Positions 35,145 through 49,700 of a stretch of DNA of 64,000 nucleotides are shown here, one piece after another. The notes beneath the pieces were generated by a model that made no database searches, was not told the DNA's origin, and saw nothing but the letters and a program-made list of their open reading frames with translations. The stretch comes from Loxodes magnus. Taxonomy: Eukaryota > Ciliophora > Karyorelictea > Loxodida > Loxodidae. Every line of letters starts with the position of its first letter. The first letter of the stretch is position 1. Position numbers and translations under genes: made by a program. The stretch is taken from contig CAMPDV010000099.1 of NCBI GenBank assembly GCA_946699065.1, positions 1 through 64,000 of the forward strand, in the 5' to 3' direction.

Positions 35145-36662
35145 TAAAGGAAAAATAATAGAAACTATAAGCTTTAATCTTATATTTATTTAAATTAAAT
35201 CCTATATTAAAACATTATAGCTTTAAGTGTACTTTTTATTAGGGATTTTAATTTTAATTTTATAAAGCTTTGAGGCTTATTAGAGTTTAAAGATAAGAGT
35301 AAATAGATAAACCTTTATAAATTAACTAAAATTTGATTTTGTTCAATTAACCTATACCAAAAATAATAACTAAAGAAGGACTATGAAAGTAATGAGAAGA
35401 TTAAGTAAATCTATTTGAGATATTTAAATCTAATTTTTCTAATTTTGGTTATTATCCATATATTAACTTGCTTTTTTAACTTATTATAAGTTACTGAGTT
35501 ATAATAATTAAACATCTATGAGACAAGTGATTTTTCTAAGTTAAAATACAATAAAGGAATTAAGAACTTATTACATAAAAAAATTATAAATCAAGTTTAA
35601 GGTAAATCACACTAAACTAAAATATATACAACGATAGAAATTAAAAGAAAATAACTCTTTAAATAAAATTTAGATACCAAACAGAGAAAAATTATTCTTA
35701 GGATGTAATTACAAAAAATTATATCGAATACGTAAATCTTAGGGGACATTTAGAATATTTCTTTCTATATAAAAGCATAATCTCTACAAATTACTAAAGA
35801 TTTCTAAATTTATATAATAGAATATCTAACTAACAAAACTCAAGATTTTTCTTAATAGTTTACTTTAATCTTAACTTTAGATGAGATTATAAATTTTTAA
35901 CTTTAAATAAATAAATAATTATACCTTTACCTTTTGCCTTAGCTTTTTAGATTCTTTATGAGCAAAATTAGATTATTAGTCTTTCTAAATATAAATTACC
36001 TTGTACCTAAAGCTTATCTTTAGTTTAAATACTTGCAGCGAATTTGTTTCTTTCTTTATTGCTTGAAAATATTATATTCAAAACTTAGAATTTTATCTTA
36101 ATAGCTTCACTTAATTATGCATAAAATTTCTTTTCCATGGTATTATATTATTCAAAAAATCAACTTTATGGACTAAAGTGATTTTATTTTGTTTTAGATA
36201 TTTATAAGTATAAACTAATAAGTTAAATGAATTAAATACCAGCCTTATGTAAATAAAGGACTTTATATTTCTTTATTAATCTAACTCTAATACTTTAAAT
36301 AAGGAATTCAAATGAAACTTAGTAAGTTACATCACATTTATTTATCTTAATTTAGAAATTATTTTTAGATCTTATTAGAACTATGAGATCATGGATAAAT
36401 GGTAATGAGAGATAAGCAAAAGATAATAATAAACTAATACAAATTAACTAAGCAAGAAAAATTTAGATGTAATTATAGCTAGTAATTAATTTATATTTCT
36501 AATAACTTAGACTGTAACTATATCATTATTATTTTCATATATATCTTCATTATGATTACTCTATATACTTTTATACTCAATGCTTATTCTAAAAAATACT
36601 TTTGGCTTAGAATAAAATTTAAAAAAATAAACTAACAAAAATCAATAGTAATATAATCTATT
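35145..36662. other. AT-rich intergenic region
   Basis: Upstream of the minus-strand kelch gene. Frames are open but not convincingly coding; a plus-strand hydrophobic stretch at about 36520-36640 could be a membrane segment of the next coding island. Confidence 0.45.
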
Positions 36663-37241
36663 GATATAGAAATTGAGACCTTAAAACAGTCTTTCTGAAA
36701 GGGAAAAGGCTGCCAAAAGATAATAACGATTATTAAGTCTAAAAAGGTGTAATTAAAGCAAAAAGATGAAATGTTCAGAAATGCTCTTGACTTGGTTAAT
36801 TGTAAAGTTTCAGTAACTATTAATGAATTAGGTATGGAAATACTTTACAATATCTGATACCTTTAGAAATAAATTCAAAGATTAGTGGCTTAGGTTATTG
36901 TTAATAATATCCTGCTACTTAAATAAAGCCTTTAAATTTGATTTTTACTTGGAGATAGAAGTTTATAATGCGAAATAGTATTTGATTTGTTGTGAAATTA
37001 GAAAGTAAAAGAAAACAGATATTTCAAATAATTTTTGTTCTCTTTAGTAAAACAGGATTTTTTCCAAAATTCAGAGCTAAACTACATGTTTGAGCAAATA
37101 ATAGAATCTGCAAAATCAGAAAATTTTGAAGCTGAATTTATTGGAATAAATTTGAAATATGACACTATAATTTTAAACTCCACCATTATAGAAAAACTTA
37201 TAGAGAAAATATGCATAAGGGGAATTGAAAATTTTATGTGA
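36663..37241 (+). CDS. coding island, unrecognised, ends at TGA
   Basis: A plus-strand frame with Asp+Glu near 12% and balanced composition: IEIETLKQSFWKGKGCQKII, KDEMFRNALDLVNCKVSVT, INELGMEILYN, then IIESAKSENFEAEFIGINLK and IIEKLIEKICIRGIENFM before TGA at 37239-37241. Upstream the same frame is open to ATG 36168 and crosses a hydrophobic segment at 36520-36640, so the full protein may be membrane-bound, but that part has random-like composition. I do not recognise a family. Confidence 0.45.
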
Positions 37242-39740
37242 CTAAAGTTCTATTGCAGAACAGGAAATTTAATTACTTAGGTTTTTGAATTTACTTAATA
37301 TCTTATAAGGAAACTCTGAGGAATAATAAAGAAAAGGAAGCTAATATATTCCCAACAAGCTAAGAAATGAAATAAATTTTACCCTAAAATTATGGAGAAT
37401 AATCTATTACTCAAATTTCAAATATAATAAACTTATATCTAGGTTTCCTAACTAACTTAAACTTATAATTGTACTTTTATTTTCAACTTTAAATTAACTT
37501 ATACAAGCATAAACCTTTCTAACTTAAAAGATTAAAGTTAAGTTAAGAGATTAAATATCTTAATAAATAAAGAATTTGAGATTGTAGTTAAACTACCTGC
37601 ATTTAATAAACATCTAGAATCTTTAAATCAAATTATTAAGAGAAAATTTATGTTTCTTTGAAATTTAATAGTCTTTAGATAGTTATTTTATATTAAAACT
37701 AAGAAATAAAAATTTAGAATGATAAGAGAAAGAACATAGCTAAAAATTATTAAAATTATCAAAAAACATTAACAAATTTTAAGCTTCATTGTGATAACAA
37801 AATATGTGGCTTACACTTAATTAATATGAAATTTATTAGCTAAATAAATAATTTAAAAAACTAATAAGATTAAATCTTAGAAATCTAAATTAAATATTTC
37901 ATAGAGATAAATAATTATTTTTATAATCCTGCTACTTTAAATTTTAGATATATCAACTGAAAAAATCAAATAAATAAGAAATAAAGAGATCTAAGGGAAT
38001 AATACAAGTTTATTTAATGGATTATTATAGCATTCCAAATTTTAAGAATTAAAATTAGAGCCTAGAAATAATAAATATTAAGAAATAAACATGATAGCTT
38101 AATAAATAAATGTTCTTCGTTAGTTAAATCATAATTATTTCATTAAGAATTTTTATGATTTATATCACTATCTAATTTAAAATTTTTCTTTTTAATTGTA
38201 TCTTAAAATAAAAATTATAAGATAAATATCATACTTTTTAATTAAATAAGCATAAAATAATGTTTTTAAACCTTTAAAGGTTATATCTCTTAGTAGATGG
38301 GGTATAAATCTAAAATTTTAAAGTATTTTTAGTTTAAATTAGTAATAAAAATTATGAATTTCTCAATTATTATAGAATTATAAAAAAGTTCTAAATATTG
38401 CTAAGGAAATTTAAAAAAACTATGTGAATGATTTAAGTTATTTTTAAGAAAAAAGTTTAAATAATAATTTCCATATAAAAAGGAGATAAACTTAATAATT
38501 TTAAATATAAATAAGCTAAAATTATATGATTTAATTAAAGGGATTATGATTATTTTTCTATTTGAACTGTAAAATAGAGACAAATGTATTTTTAAAAGAA
38601 AGAGTAACATGATTTAGATATATAATTACTTTAAAATAATTAAATAGATACTTTATAATATTTTTATTAGTAATTTCTTTTGTAATCTAAAAATTTAATT
38701 TAAAATAGAGATATTAGGTTGGTAGAAAAGTAACTAATGAACGTTTAGTTAAAATTAGTACTTTTAATTGATATTCTATTAATGAGTGAAAAATGAGAAA
38801 TGAAATAAGAACAATAAAATAGAGAAAAATAATTATGCAAATAATATGAAAATTATATTAGAATTTATTTTAAGTTCTATGACTGTGTTGCTTAAATTAA
38901 ATTCAACTAAGTATTATAAAAGTATAGACATAAAAGTCAACTATCAATGAAATAGAAGATACATTTTTTACTACAATTCTTTCACACTATCAACTTAAAT
39001 AAAAATTAGATAAATAACAAGCTAATAACTTAATAAATAGCAAGCTAATAAATAAACAACTTAATAAGTCTTTTAAAATTTATACTTCTACAAGCTAACT
39101 TAAGGATTTGAATATTAGGAGCAAGAGTATATAATTTTAGTTAGCTAATTATTATTTTCATAAAAGTAAATTAGAATCATTTTTATGATAATCTAAATTT
39201 TTAAAATATTTATTTGGTGTTTAAGCATATTCTGATTTTTAATCATTTACAATTTAATTATTATATACATTTAAAATATAGATGCATTATAAGTAGCTTG
39301 CAATTAAAAATGAATATATCAACTAATATCTACTTTAAAATATTTTTATCTTATATAATTTATTAATTGAGCTAATATAAAGATATTTAAAAATAAAATA
39401 ATTTAAAATATTAGATAGTTAAATTTATATATGCTAGTAATTATTAAACTAAAAGGTACATATACAATATGATCAAATATTCCAAATATTAGTTTAAGAT
39501 AATAAAATCACTTTTATTTTAGCTATTACTTTAATGATATTATAGTATTAGTTGATATGTTTTAGAAAGAATTAATATTGCTTAAAGATTATCAATTATC
39601 AATTGAATAAATTAATAAAACTTTAATTTAAAAATTAATTTTAATTTTAATCTTAATTTAAATATCTTAAGCTATGGACTATTCTAATAGCTTGTAGAAT
39701 TAATATAGAATATTACTAAAAACAATTTTAATAATAATTA
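37242..39740. other. AT-rich region, no gene seen
   Basis: About 83% A+T. Several frames are open throughout, but Asp+Glu is about 4% and Gly/Ala/Pro are each near 1%, as expected from non-coding DNA. Confidence 0.55.
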
Positions 39741-39814
39741 TACAGACAGCGGGGGATCGAACCCACGACCTATTGCGTGTAAAGCAGTCGTCATAGCCAC
39801 TAGACCATTTCTGC
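39741..39814 (-). tRNA. tRNA-Val (anticodon UAC), slightly irregular
   Basis: On the minus strand: the D arm TGGTCTAGTGGCTATGAC (A box), the anticodon loop TTTACAC with anticodon TAC on a 5-bp stem (CTGC/GCA.. with one mismatch), and GGTCGTGGGTTCGATCC (B box). The sequence follows eukaryotic tRNA-Val closely. Oddities: the T loop needs 8 bases for a good T stem (GTGGG/CCCGC), the acceptor stem has a G-U closing pair and one A-G mismatch, and no TTTT terminator lies within 20 bases downstream. No intron. It may be functional or an early pseudogene. It is flanked by AT-rich DNA on both sides. Confidence 0.8.
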
Positions 39815-42800
39815 TATATAATAATTAACTTGGTTTGTCTTCAAATCAATATTGATTTAGATTGTAAAATTTTATTTAAAATATCTCAATAAACATATGA
39901 ATGCTCTCCTTAAATAGTCGAAAAAGTATGTTGCTTTTATCAATAGATATGGCAAACTTGAACTATTTTTGTTTAAGCATTAAATCTATCTTAGCAACAC
40001 CTTTGTTCTTATTTATAAATTCATATTAATATTTTAAGAAGGAGTTATATTACTTAATCTTGAATAAATACTAAATAATATCTCTGAGCTAATTATGAAT
40101 ACTTAAATTTCTCTACCTTTTTTGTTTTAATTATATCTTAAACTAATTCATATAAAGTAAATATAGTTTGGAAAAGCAGCTACAATTATAATTAAAATTG
40201 TATATTAAATAATTTAATAGCATTTGATAAATCCAATTATTTCTCACATAGTTATTTTAAGTGCTAAATTTAAGATTAAATGTTTTATTATTAGAGATTT
40301 TTCTACTACTATATAAGCTTCCAAAGTTACAAGGAATTATGTATTGATTAAAATAATTAGAAATAATAGCTTTAATTTATCTTATTAAATTTAATTTTTA
40401 TTAATTATTTTCTTTAATAAATTCATAAGCTTTTATAATTTAACTATTTGAATATTTTCAATCATTTTTAGTAATTTCGATTATACTAGCCACTAGAATC
40501 TTAAAATATATTCTCTATTTACTATTCAGTTTCTTACTAAAGTTAAATTATTACAATAGATTTACTTTCTCTTTCATTTATCTTTAATTTATCAAAGGGA
40601 AAAATAAAAGATATTAAAATACTGAATGAGCAATGAAGACACTTGTATAATAAGCTTACTAATATAATAGTTAAATTCTATTTTTATTTAATTAATAAAT
40701 TGTATAAAATCTAAATTCATGGATAAATTAATAAAGTCTTATGCTATTTATCTAATTTATTTTGTCGGTATTTGATTTAGGTAAATTAAAGAAAGTTAAA
40801 CTTTAATTATATGAAATAACTATTTTATTTATATAAGGCTTTTTAATAATTTACTTTAACATAATATCAGATAGAATTACTCACTTTAGAGCTTTAATTA
40901 TATTGCTTTAGAATTTACTTTAATGTTTTATTTATATGGAATATAAGTATTTTTATAATTTGGCTTCATTTTCTTTGATAGCGAGCATTGGAGCATAATT
41001 AAATGTATTTATAGTTAAACAATTTTAATTTAATTATTTCCCTTAAAATAAAATAAATTATTAAAAGCTCTATTATTATATTCGTATACATTTCATTAGG
41101 TAGATCCACCAAAACAAATGTTTTAACACTTATCATAAATTAATAATTTATAAGCTCTTAAATGGCTTAAATAATAAAAAGCTAAATCTTTATTTATCAT
41201 ATACTATATTAAATATTATCATTCTTTATCTACTATTGGTTCTTTGGATATTAATTATAACACAATCCTTTTTATTCTCAATTTTAGAGATTTTCTGCCT
41301 TATTTTTTTATCTAAATTTTTTATTATTTCTAATATCTCAAGAAGAAAGCTTAACTAAGACTTATTTTATCAAAAAACTTTTAATTTATTTCCTGAATTA
41401 ACTGTCATCCTTCCTAAAAATGATAATATTGAGCTGGCATTATTATAAATCAGATTCTTACTAGCGCTTTGTGATTTTATAATTTACTAATTAAATAGAG
41501 TTTTACAATTCACTCTTTAATGATCTCTAAGTATGTTAGTATTTATTCTTAATAACTAATATTTAAAGATATTTATTGAAAATTACTTAAAAGCTTAACT
41601 GTATATCTTATTCCCAAAAAATAACATTTAAGTTGTATAGGTATATAAAAGCTTAAACCTTCTGTGTTCAAATAACAATTTTATAAAGCTTTCAATTAGT
41701 TTAATTTCATGTCTTCTGAAATAAATTATTGCCTTATCTTATATTATAAAAACTATTTTATAATATATTAATTGTATTTAAAAATTAATTATCTAGGTAA
41801 ATTAAGCATAAGCTTATATAGCTTAGTTGACTACTTAAATTTGTAATAATTAAAAGATTCTTTATTATTTAGTTAGACTGTATTAATTTATAAGCAATAG
41901 TAATTATCTAAAGATTATCAATTAAACACTAATTTAAGATATTAATGTATGCTTATTGTATATTTCTACTATTGTTAGATTTAGTCTCTTTATTTTATGC
42001 AAGCATTAATACTTTTTGCTTTTAAAATCAATAGTTAAATTTATTATTATTAATTAACTAGACTAAAATAATGCTTTGTATTTCAATTAAAGAGAATATT
42101 ATGCAAAATCACTTTAATGAATAAAGGTTTTAATTTCTATTGATTTAGTAGACAAATAAATAGTCTAATATACCAAAAATGATTAAATTCCAAATTTAGT
42201 TTAAATTGAATTTTAAATTAATGCTAAAATAAATCTTTTAAAAACTTAATAATTATTAATTTTTGCTGCTTCTTTATTTTAACTTAAGTATGCTTGAGTT
42301 AATTAGAACTTTATTTTTATATTAAAACTTATTAATAAGAAGATAAGATAATTTGTAATTATTTTATAGTTTAAGTAAAGGTTATGATAAATGTTCTATT
42401 GCTATTTGAAGCGAATATTAATTATTATTTAGTTTATAAATTTGGTTTCTTTATCTGTTTATCCTTAATGCTTATAAAGTTAAAAATAACTATAAATTTT
42501 TTATTTTTGGAACTCTTATTTTGATAAAAATGTTTATTATTATTAATCATAGCAAATGCTACAAAATTGGCTTAGTAAAAAGGAAATGAATGCTAATATT
42601 ATAAAATAAGATTATTTTCTTATATGGGAAATATTTTGTTATTCATTTGGAAATTTCAGTTTATTTTATTTCTTTAAGTATTATTTAACTAGCTCTATCT
42701 TATGACTAGATATATTGCTTAAAAATTAATGAATGCTTTTCTTAAATAGTTTTGCTTTATTTTTATAAAGCTTATTTCCTTTTTTATATTTGATAATGCT

Positions 42801-44445
42801 AATTCGCCTAATACTTCTTATTTTCCTAACTCATTCAGAGATTAATGAATTTTAACTTTCTATCAGTTAATAATTATTTTAAAGTTAAAAGAACTATTAA
42901 ATATAATTTACCTCTTAGCTATACCAAACTGAATCCTTTGAATTAGGAAGCATTAAAATAAAGTCTACACTATTCATATGTACTTTACCTTATAAAATGA
43001 AAGTTTAAAATATTTCTCTTAAACTAGATTTAATAAATTGTTGCTAGTTCTTTTAATTTAATAAGAAATATCTAATGCGATTTAGTCATCTATCAATAAC
43101 TTTAGCATTATAACTATAAAATAGAATAGTCAAATAAATAAAAAAGTTTAAGCTTTTTAGCCTAAAATTCTTATTTAATTAGGTTATTACTATTTTTTCA
43201 TTTCAATCCTATGAATATAAGTAAATATATTCTTTTTTAACATTCTATTTGTTGTCATTTATAATATCTAGATATAATACTTTCAGCTTAAAAGTCCTTG
43301 ATAATCTTAAATTGTTTCCTTTATAAAGTTAAGCATTAGAATCTTAATCTTTTTGAATGATACACATTATACTTATTTAACTTATTTTTTATATTTCTAA
43401 AGTTAAATTAATTTTTATAATTTTAACCTTATTTTTAGAAGTTAGATTTTCTAGATTGAGTAGTAAGGCAATTGTATTGCATACAATTCATAAAATATAG
43501 TTAAGAAGTTATATATAATAAGATTTTAAAACTTCTTTTTAGCTTAAATTATTTTAATTTCTAGTTGTGTAATTAGAACTTACTATAAATCTTAGTTTAG
43601 GCTTATTAGTATAAATTTTAAAATAAAGGTATTGATAAATGAGTTATCTCATCATTAATTCAATAAATAAGAAAATAAATATTCTACCTATAATTAGTAT
43701 TTTAAGCGAAATATAGTCTAAAAGTCTAAATTTAATTATTTTTCCACTGTTTCAGTTTCTTTAATACCACACAAAGAAAAATATTTTATTTTTTATTAGA
43801 TTTATTAATTAAAATATAAGAACATTAGTATCTTGCTAGCTCATAGTTCTTGAAGTTTAGTAATAAAGGTAGAAATGTATTTTTATATAAGTTTAGATAA
43901 TTAAATCTTAATCTAATATTTGAAATTTTAATTTACTATTTTATGTCTTAAAATTCTTTATCTAAGTTCTTAAAAAAGAATTTATCCTTTTCACTTTTTA
44001 GTTCTTCTTTATAAATTTTATACACCTTCAATTCAATCAAACCTTAATTTAATAAATTTTGAAATTAATTAGAGTTGATAGAAAGAGATGGCTTAGTACA
44101 AATTTAATCTTTAATTTTGCAAAGTGCTATATTCTTAAAGAAGCAAGCAGCAATAATAATAATGCTAATAATGAATAATTATAAAAAATACATTTTCTAA
44201 TTAAATAAAAATAGAAACCATAATAATAAAGAAGCAAAGCTATAATTCCTGAAAATATTTAGTTTATCACTTTTATCATTCTAATAAATCTAGATAAATA
44301 GTAGAAACAATTAAAACTTTTATTAAGCATAATTTTAAGCTTTTAAATATACTTAAAGCTTTATTTTAGTTTGGCTATTGAATCTTAGATAATTTAAATT
44401 TAAATTTAAACTAAAGAATATTAGCTAATTATTATAACTTTAAAT
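39815..44445. other. AT-rich region, no confident gene
   Basis: 4.6 kb of AT-rich DNA. A plus-strand stretch at about 41230-41560 has a run of hydrophobic residues followed by FNLFPELTVILPKNDNIELA and could be a relic exon; the remainder has random-like composition. Confidence 0.45.
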
Positions 44446-45147
44446 ATGATAGATTCATTTATAGTTAGGCCTATTAAGATAGATAAATAGTAAATAAAAT
44501 CTTCCTTTAATCAAAATCCCCATGATTCAAACTTCCAGATCAATCATCATAGTCCCAACTAGCTTTTTCTCACCGCTGACAAGAAATAAACTCCAAAATA
44601 GAATGAAATAAATACGTTTAATAATCCTGCTATTTCAAAAACTGAGTTCTTAGATAAAAAATAATCAAAATACTAGTCAGTTGAAAATGTTTCTTTTTCA
44701 GAAAATATTAGACAAAGAAAATCATTATAAAATAAGCCTAAAATAAACCTAATTTAACTAAACTTGACATAACTAGAAAAACTCTAAATAAAAAATAACC
44801 TTTAATCCAAGATTTAAAATAACATTTTATAAGAGGAAAATAATAAATAAACATTAATCTAAATATTTGATAATTCCTGAATTTCTGAAGAGGCTCAAAG
44901 ATACTTGATGTGAAAAATTATCCAAAATTAAAATCAAGATGAAGATGAAGATAACAATAAAACAAAGAAAAATAGAAAACACTGCAGGATATAATTAGAA
45001 AGTTAAATTTAGAGAGGAAAAAACTAAAAATTAATGGAAATAGCTATAAAAGTATTAGTAGTTCTAGTAATCATCATAGTCTAGATTAAAATAGAAAATT
45101 GGTTACAAATGTATATAGACGAATAAAATAGAAATTTATATTTTTAA
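44446..45147 (+). CDS. unrecognised Asn/Gln-rich protein with C-terminal hydrophobic segment
   Basis: From ATG 44446 one frame (UAR=Gln) stays open to TAA 45145-45147, about 233 residues. Asp+Glu is about 11% and first-position G is strongly enriched over second-position G, unlike the flanks. Stretches include NPHDSNFQINHHSPN, LTADKKQTPKQNEINTFNNP, SVENVSFSENIRQRKSL and QDEDEDNNKTKK, then a hydrophobic segment (EIAIKVLVVLVIIIVQI) suggesting a single membrane anchor near the C-terminus. An alternative after about 44980 is the neighbouring frame (NLERKKLKINGNSYK). Function unknown. Confidence 0.5.
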
Positions 45148-48100
45148 TTTTAACAATCTTTTTAATGTATAGCACAAGATAATTAGTAAGAAATATTTAC
45201 AAAATAAAAAAAGTAATAATTTAAATAAAATTTAATTATAGTATAAAAAGTTTGATAAATTAGAATTTTTAAGTTTTATTTAATTAAGATGACTAGAAAA
45301 AGAGATAAGCAGTGTTAAGTATTAAGAATCCTTTTTGCATTTAATTTTAAATTAAAGATTGTTAAAATAGATTATATTTTAGATTTAATAATGATGTATA
45401 TTTATTTTTTATTAGACTATAAAACTTTATAAATTGACTTACTTTTATATATGTTAAAAAATTATTATTAAATAAGTCAGAATAAATAAGGCAGAAGTTT
45501 ATAATCAATTTTTTATAAAGTATAGAGTTTATCATTTAGAAATATGAACTGAAATATTTTAAATTTAGCTATAACTCTTTTAACTTTTATTTATTTTTAA
45601 TTTTTCAATCTTAAATAATAAATCTATTTCAAATTAATTCTTTTTATTATTTATTAAGATATAATATCATAAATAATTAATTAGCATAATGATATAATCC
45701 AATACAATAAAAAATATTTTTGATAAAATTTAGTGTAATTTATCCTCTTTCCCATCAAACTCTTGTTGATTCTAGAGGCTAAATATTAAATTTTGTAAGT
45801 CTCTATAACTCTTCTCCTTACTATGTATGTGCCTTCAATTTTTATTTAAAATAGAATATGCTTGATATATTTTTCTTTTATATTCTTTCGAAATCGTTTC
45901 AAATAATAAAAAATAAATATAATTTTTTAACATTTCTATAGAAGATAGAAAAATTAGAGTGTTAAAATTTAATTACTAAATTAGAAATAATAAAACCATT
46001 AAATTTTTTATTTGCATATGCTAATTTAGATTGCTTAAGGAATAGATTAAAGTTTTAAAATATTATTTTATTAAGATAAGAGAATAAAAAAGCTATAAGG
46101 AGGTTATAAAGGATTATAATCTATTTTGTAATTATTTAGATTGGATTTTTTGTTTGATAGAATTGAATTTATTTAAGTTTTAATAACCATTTATTTATAA
46201 TTATAATATTTTATATTATTTAGCAAGGAATAAAATAAATTAAGAGCATTAAAATTTAGAGAAAATGACTAATGTTTCAACTATAGTAGAGTGGAGTTAG
46301 ATTAAGATTTCTCTATAATTATTTAACTTTTAATATGTTTAATTTCATTAAATTTTTCCTTTAGAATAGAAATTTAATTATAGAAAACCTAAAAATAAAT
46401 AATAAATATTATTTATTAATCATCTAATTAAAAGCTAAAAAGTATGCAAAATGATCGCAATATTTATTTGAAAAACGAATAAAAATAATTATTTCTGAGT
46501 CTATTAATTATTTATTAAAGATAAGTAGAATAAATAAAAGGTTATAGCTGCTAACTTTGGATCACAATTTTAAAATAATTTTATATTTATTGATATTTTT
46601 AAAATTTAATTATTTAAACTTTCCATATAAAGATGTTTATTTTATTTTTTATGTTAGGTTTATATTTTAAAATATAAAGAGAGCTTTTAGTAATTAAAAT
46701 AGAAAATTAACATGAAAAAATTAAAGTTAAATTAAATAGTTATAAGTATTCTTTAATTGATTATATTATAAAGATTCTAAATATCTTATTAGTTTAAACA
46801 TTAATAACTTAAATTAAAGTAATAAAATAAATTATTAAATAGAATAATATATTTAAAATTTAAAATCAATTACTTATTTAATATTTTCTCATCAAATTAT
46901 ATTTCTAAATATGTATCTACCTATCCTTTATTTTTAGTATTTCCTTTAGAGCAAAATTAAAATTTCATTTAATAATAATAAGTCCGTCCTATAAAGTCAA
47001 ATCAATTTGACGGTGTTTATTTTATATTATTTTGATTTAAATTTATTCCTCTATGTGCTTGCATAGGAATTTTCATATTTATTATTATGTAAATCCTAAT
47101 TTTCTTTTTTGTTAATCGGGTGTAGATTGAAATCGATATTTTTATAAGATAATTTTTGGAAAGAGTGAATTTGATTGACATGAATTTTCTTTAAGAATTT
47201 TTATATTAATTTATTCAAAATTCCTTAAAAATAATTTGTTATTTAAATTATAATTCCAAAACGTTAGAATATCACAGGATAAAGAGTAAAGTATAAAATT
47301 ATCAAGCATGCTTAAATCTTCTAATAATTTTTATTTAGAACATTTCTTTTAAATCACAATCATTTAAAAAATCTTAACTAGAAGCCAACATGTTATTAGT
47401 AATTATCTAGCCTTTCTAAATTTATCTGAAATTTATATTGCTATCTATTTGTTAATTAAATTAGATTATTTATAATTAAAATTTTTAGCTAGTAAAAGCT
47501 AATACCCTTAGTTTGATAGCCTAAGTTCTAAATTGTTTAATTCAGAAAATTATTTACAGTTTCGATCATTTAGCAAATATTAATTTTTTGATTCTAATAT
47601 ATAAAATTTAAATAATTTATAAGCTTTAAGTTAAATAACTAGAATTTTAAAATATTTAAATATTAAAAGCTTATGTAGCTATCTATATGCAATTTAAAAT
47701 GCTAGACTTTAAAAATTCCCAAAGTCTAATAAATTAAACTTGATACCTTTTTATAAATTTTAAATTAAAATGTCATAAATCAAATCTCTTTAGTCGAAGA
47801 TTAATTATAAATAACTTCAAGCTTAATAATTTTTAGAAACCACTTAGGTTAAGAAATATATATAAGAATTAAAGTTTATCTCATAAATATAAAATAAACT
47901 GTAAATAAGTATTAAGAATGTGACTGTATAATTCTAAAAATATTTAGTAAAGATAATTATCATTAATATCAAATCTTTTTTATAAATAATTAAGTCCCTA
48001 TATAATCTCTATAATGCTTATATATAAATAATTTTAAATTAAAAAAATAATATTCAATTCATTTTAGACTTGAAACAATAACTAGGTAACTCGGCATTAG

Positions 48101-48473
48101 TTATCTATCTTATGTTAAGTTTATTTATTTTATTTAAAACTTCCACTTAAAGAAATTTAAATTTTATTTAAATTATAGTTAATTTATTTTTGCTTTACTA
48201 AAATTCTTTTCTATTACTTAATTTTATCAATAAATTCCCTCAATTATACTTTTAGGTTAATAAGCTATATTAACTTAATGCTTATTTTCAGATACCTAGA
48301 ATTATTATTAAGCTATTAACTCTTTACTTTTATTAACTTTATTTCAATTTAATTAATTATTCCAATAGACTAACAAAACTCTTTAAAAATCTTCTTTAAT
48401 CTTATTCATATTTAGACTAATAATTACCCGAGAAATCAATTATAAATTGTAAAATCATAAAAAATATCTGAAA
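45148..48473. other. AT-rich region, coding status unclear
   Basis: The same plus-strand frame as the upstream gene stays open across this whole region, with hydrophobic runs and some protein-like patches (e.g. near 46440 MQNDRNIYLKNEQKQLF and 47820 FLETTQVKKYIQELKF). Asp+Glu is about 6%, between random and real. I do not call a gene. Confidence 0.35.
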
Positions 48474-49700
48474 AGCTTAACGGAATTAAACCAATAAATT
48501 GCTAATGAAAATAATCTAGTTTTGTCTAGACTTTTATAGGTAAAATTAATCCTTATTTCACTTTTTTAATAATTAAGCTGCAAAAAGCTTTTTTATATCT
48601 ATAATAATAAAAGAGAAAATGCTATTTTAATTGTATATCTAAATGCTTCAACTAAGGATTTAAGAATAATCTAAGATTTTGTAGAGTTTAATTTTAGAAA
48701 AGCTTTAATCAAATTATTTAATTAGAGCTTATATGGAATTGTAATGATTTAAAGATATATAAGCCTTTATTAGTTATTTAGGAAATAAAACTTTAAATAG
48801 AGAAATTTAAAATAAGCAGCTGTCTATAAATATGCATTTAATTGAAGAAATAGCTGAATATTATCCAAAAATATAAAGGAAGAAGAATACCTGAGTTTGA
48901 ATGTAAGTTCTTTTCTAAATAGCAGAGTTTCTTAGAAAATTAAATGAATTAAGAATCTTCGAGTCCAAATATATTTAGATTTTAATCAAATGAAAACTTC
49001 ATACTTCAGTAAACCTTTTGGAATAGTTAATAGATCTTTTTTATTTAGAATAAAAAATGAACCAGCTTTCCAAAAACTATTCCAGCTCAAAAAAGATGGA
49101 AATAAACTCGATTTAAAAAATACATATCAACTGCTTATCAAATAAGAAAAGAATATCATATCCATATTAGAATATGTAAAGCTAACAAACTTTTAGCTTC
49201 TTAAAAATGGTAAAAGGAAAAAATCAAATAATGAGAATTAGGAGTAGCTAGGAATACAGAAGATTAAGGAATTTTAATAAAATTCGAAATAAGCAATCCT
49301 AATATAAAGTAAATATTTTATACAGGTAAGAGAAAAATAAAAAATTAAAGTAGCTCAAACCCAAAGTAAAAAAAATACTAGAAGAAGTAGAATAATAAAT
49401 TAAAAGAGAATTATTAAATAGAGTTTCAAGATGAAATCGCATAGATTTATTTTAAGAATCTGAAAGAAATTAATTCTAGCAAAGATTAATTTTCCTTCAA
49501 AGATAATCGTTTTTATTTTAATTTAAGTCTTGATCATTGTTGCTATAATATTGCACAAATTATTGGACTTTTGAATACATCTATAGATTTTCAAAACTAA
49601 AATTAAACTTTAACTTGATCTAAATGGTTTAAAAGTTTCTTTGGCATGCTCTCTAAGTAAGAGCTAACATATAATAAATGAGTAACATTTAATTGGTCAC
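48474..49700 (+). CDS. coding island, unrecognised, with a putative membrane helix
   Basis: A plus-strand frame with better composition than its surroundings (Asp+Glu about 8%, many GAA codons at 48850-49350): LTELNQQIANENNLVLSRLL, IVYLNASTKDLRIIQDFVEF, IKEEEYLSLNVSSFLNS, MKTSYFSKPFGIVNRSFLF, KNEPAFQKLFQLKKDGNKLD, a basic stretch, and at about 49470-49560 a strongly hydrophobic segment (KIIVFILIQVLIIVAIILH). Start and end are undefined; one base missing in an A run near 48453 would join it to the open frame upstream. Function unknown. Confidence 0.4.

Noticed and set aside
38713..38735. Mariner-like terminal repeat (TTAGGTTGGTAGAAAAGTAA after a TA)
   Set aside because: Resembles the end of mariner elements, but I found no inverted partner nearby and no transposase; a single 20-base resemblance in AT-rich DNA is weak.
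37242..48450. One giant gene: a plus-strand frame stays open for more than 10 kb, straight through the tRNA
   Set aside because: With no fixed stop codon any frame stays open. Asp+Glu, Gly, Ala and Pro levels match random AT-rich DNA over most of it, and a tRNA gene lies inside. Only short islands within it have real coding composition.
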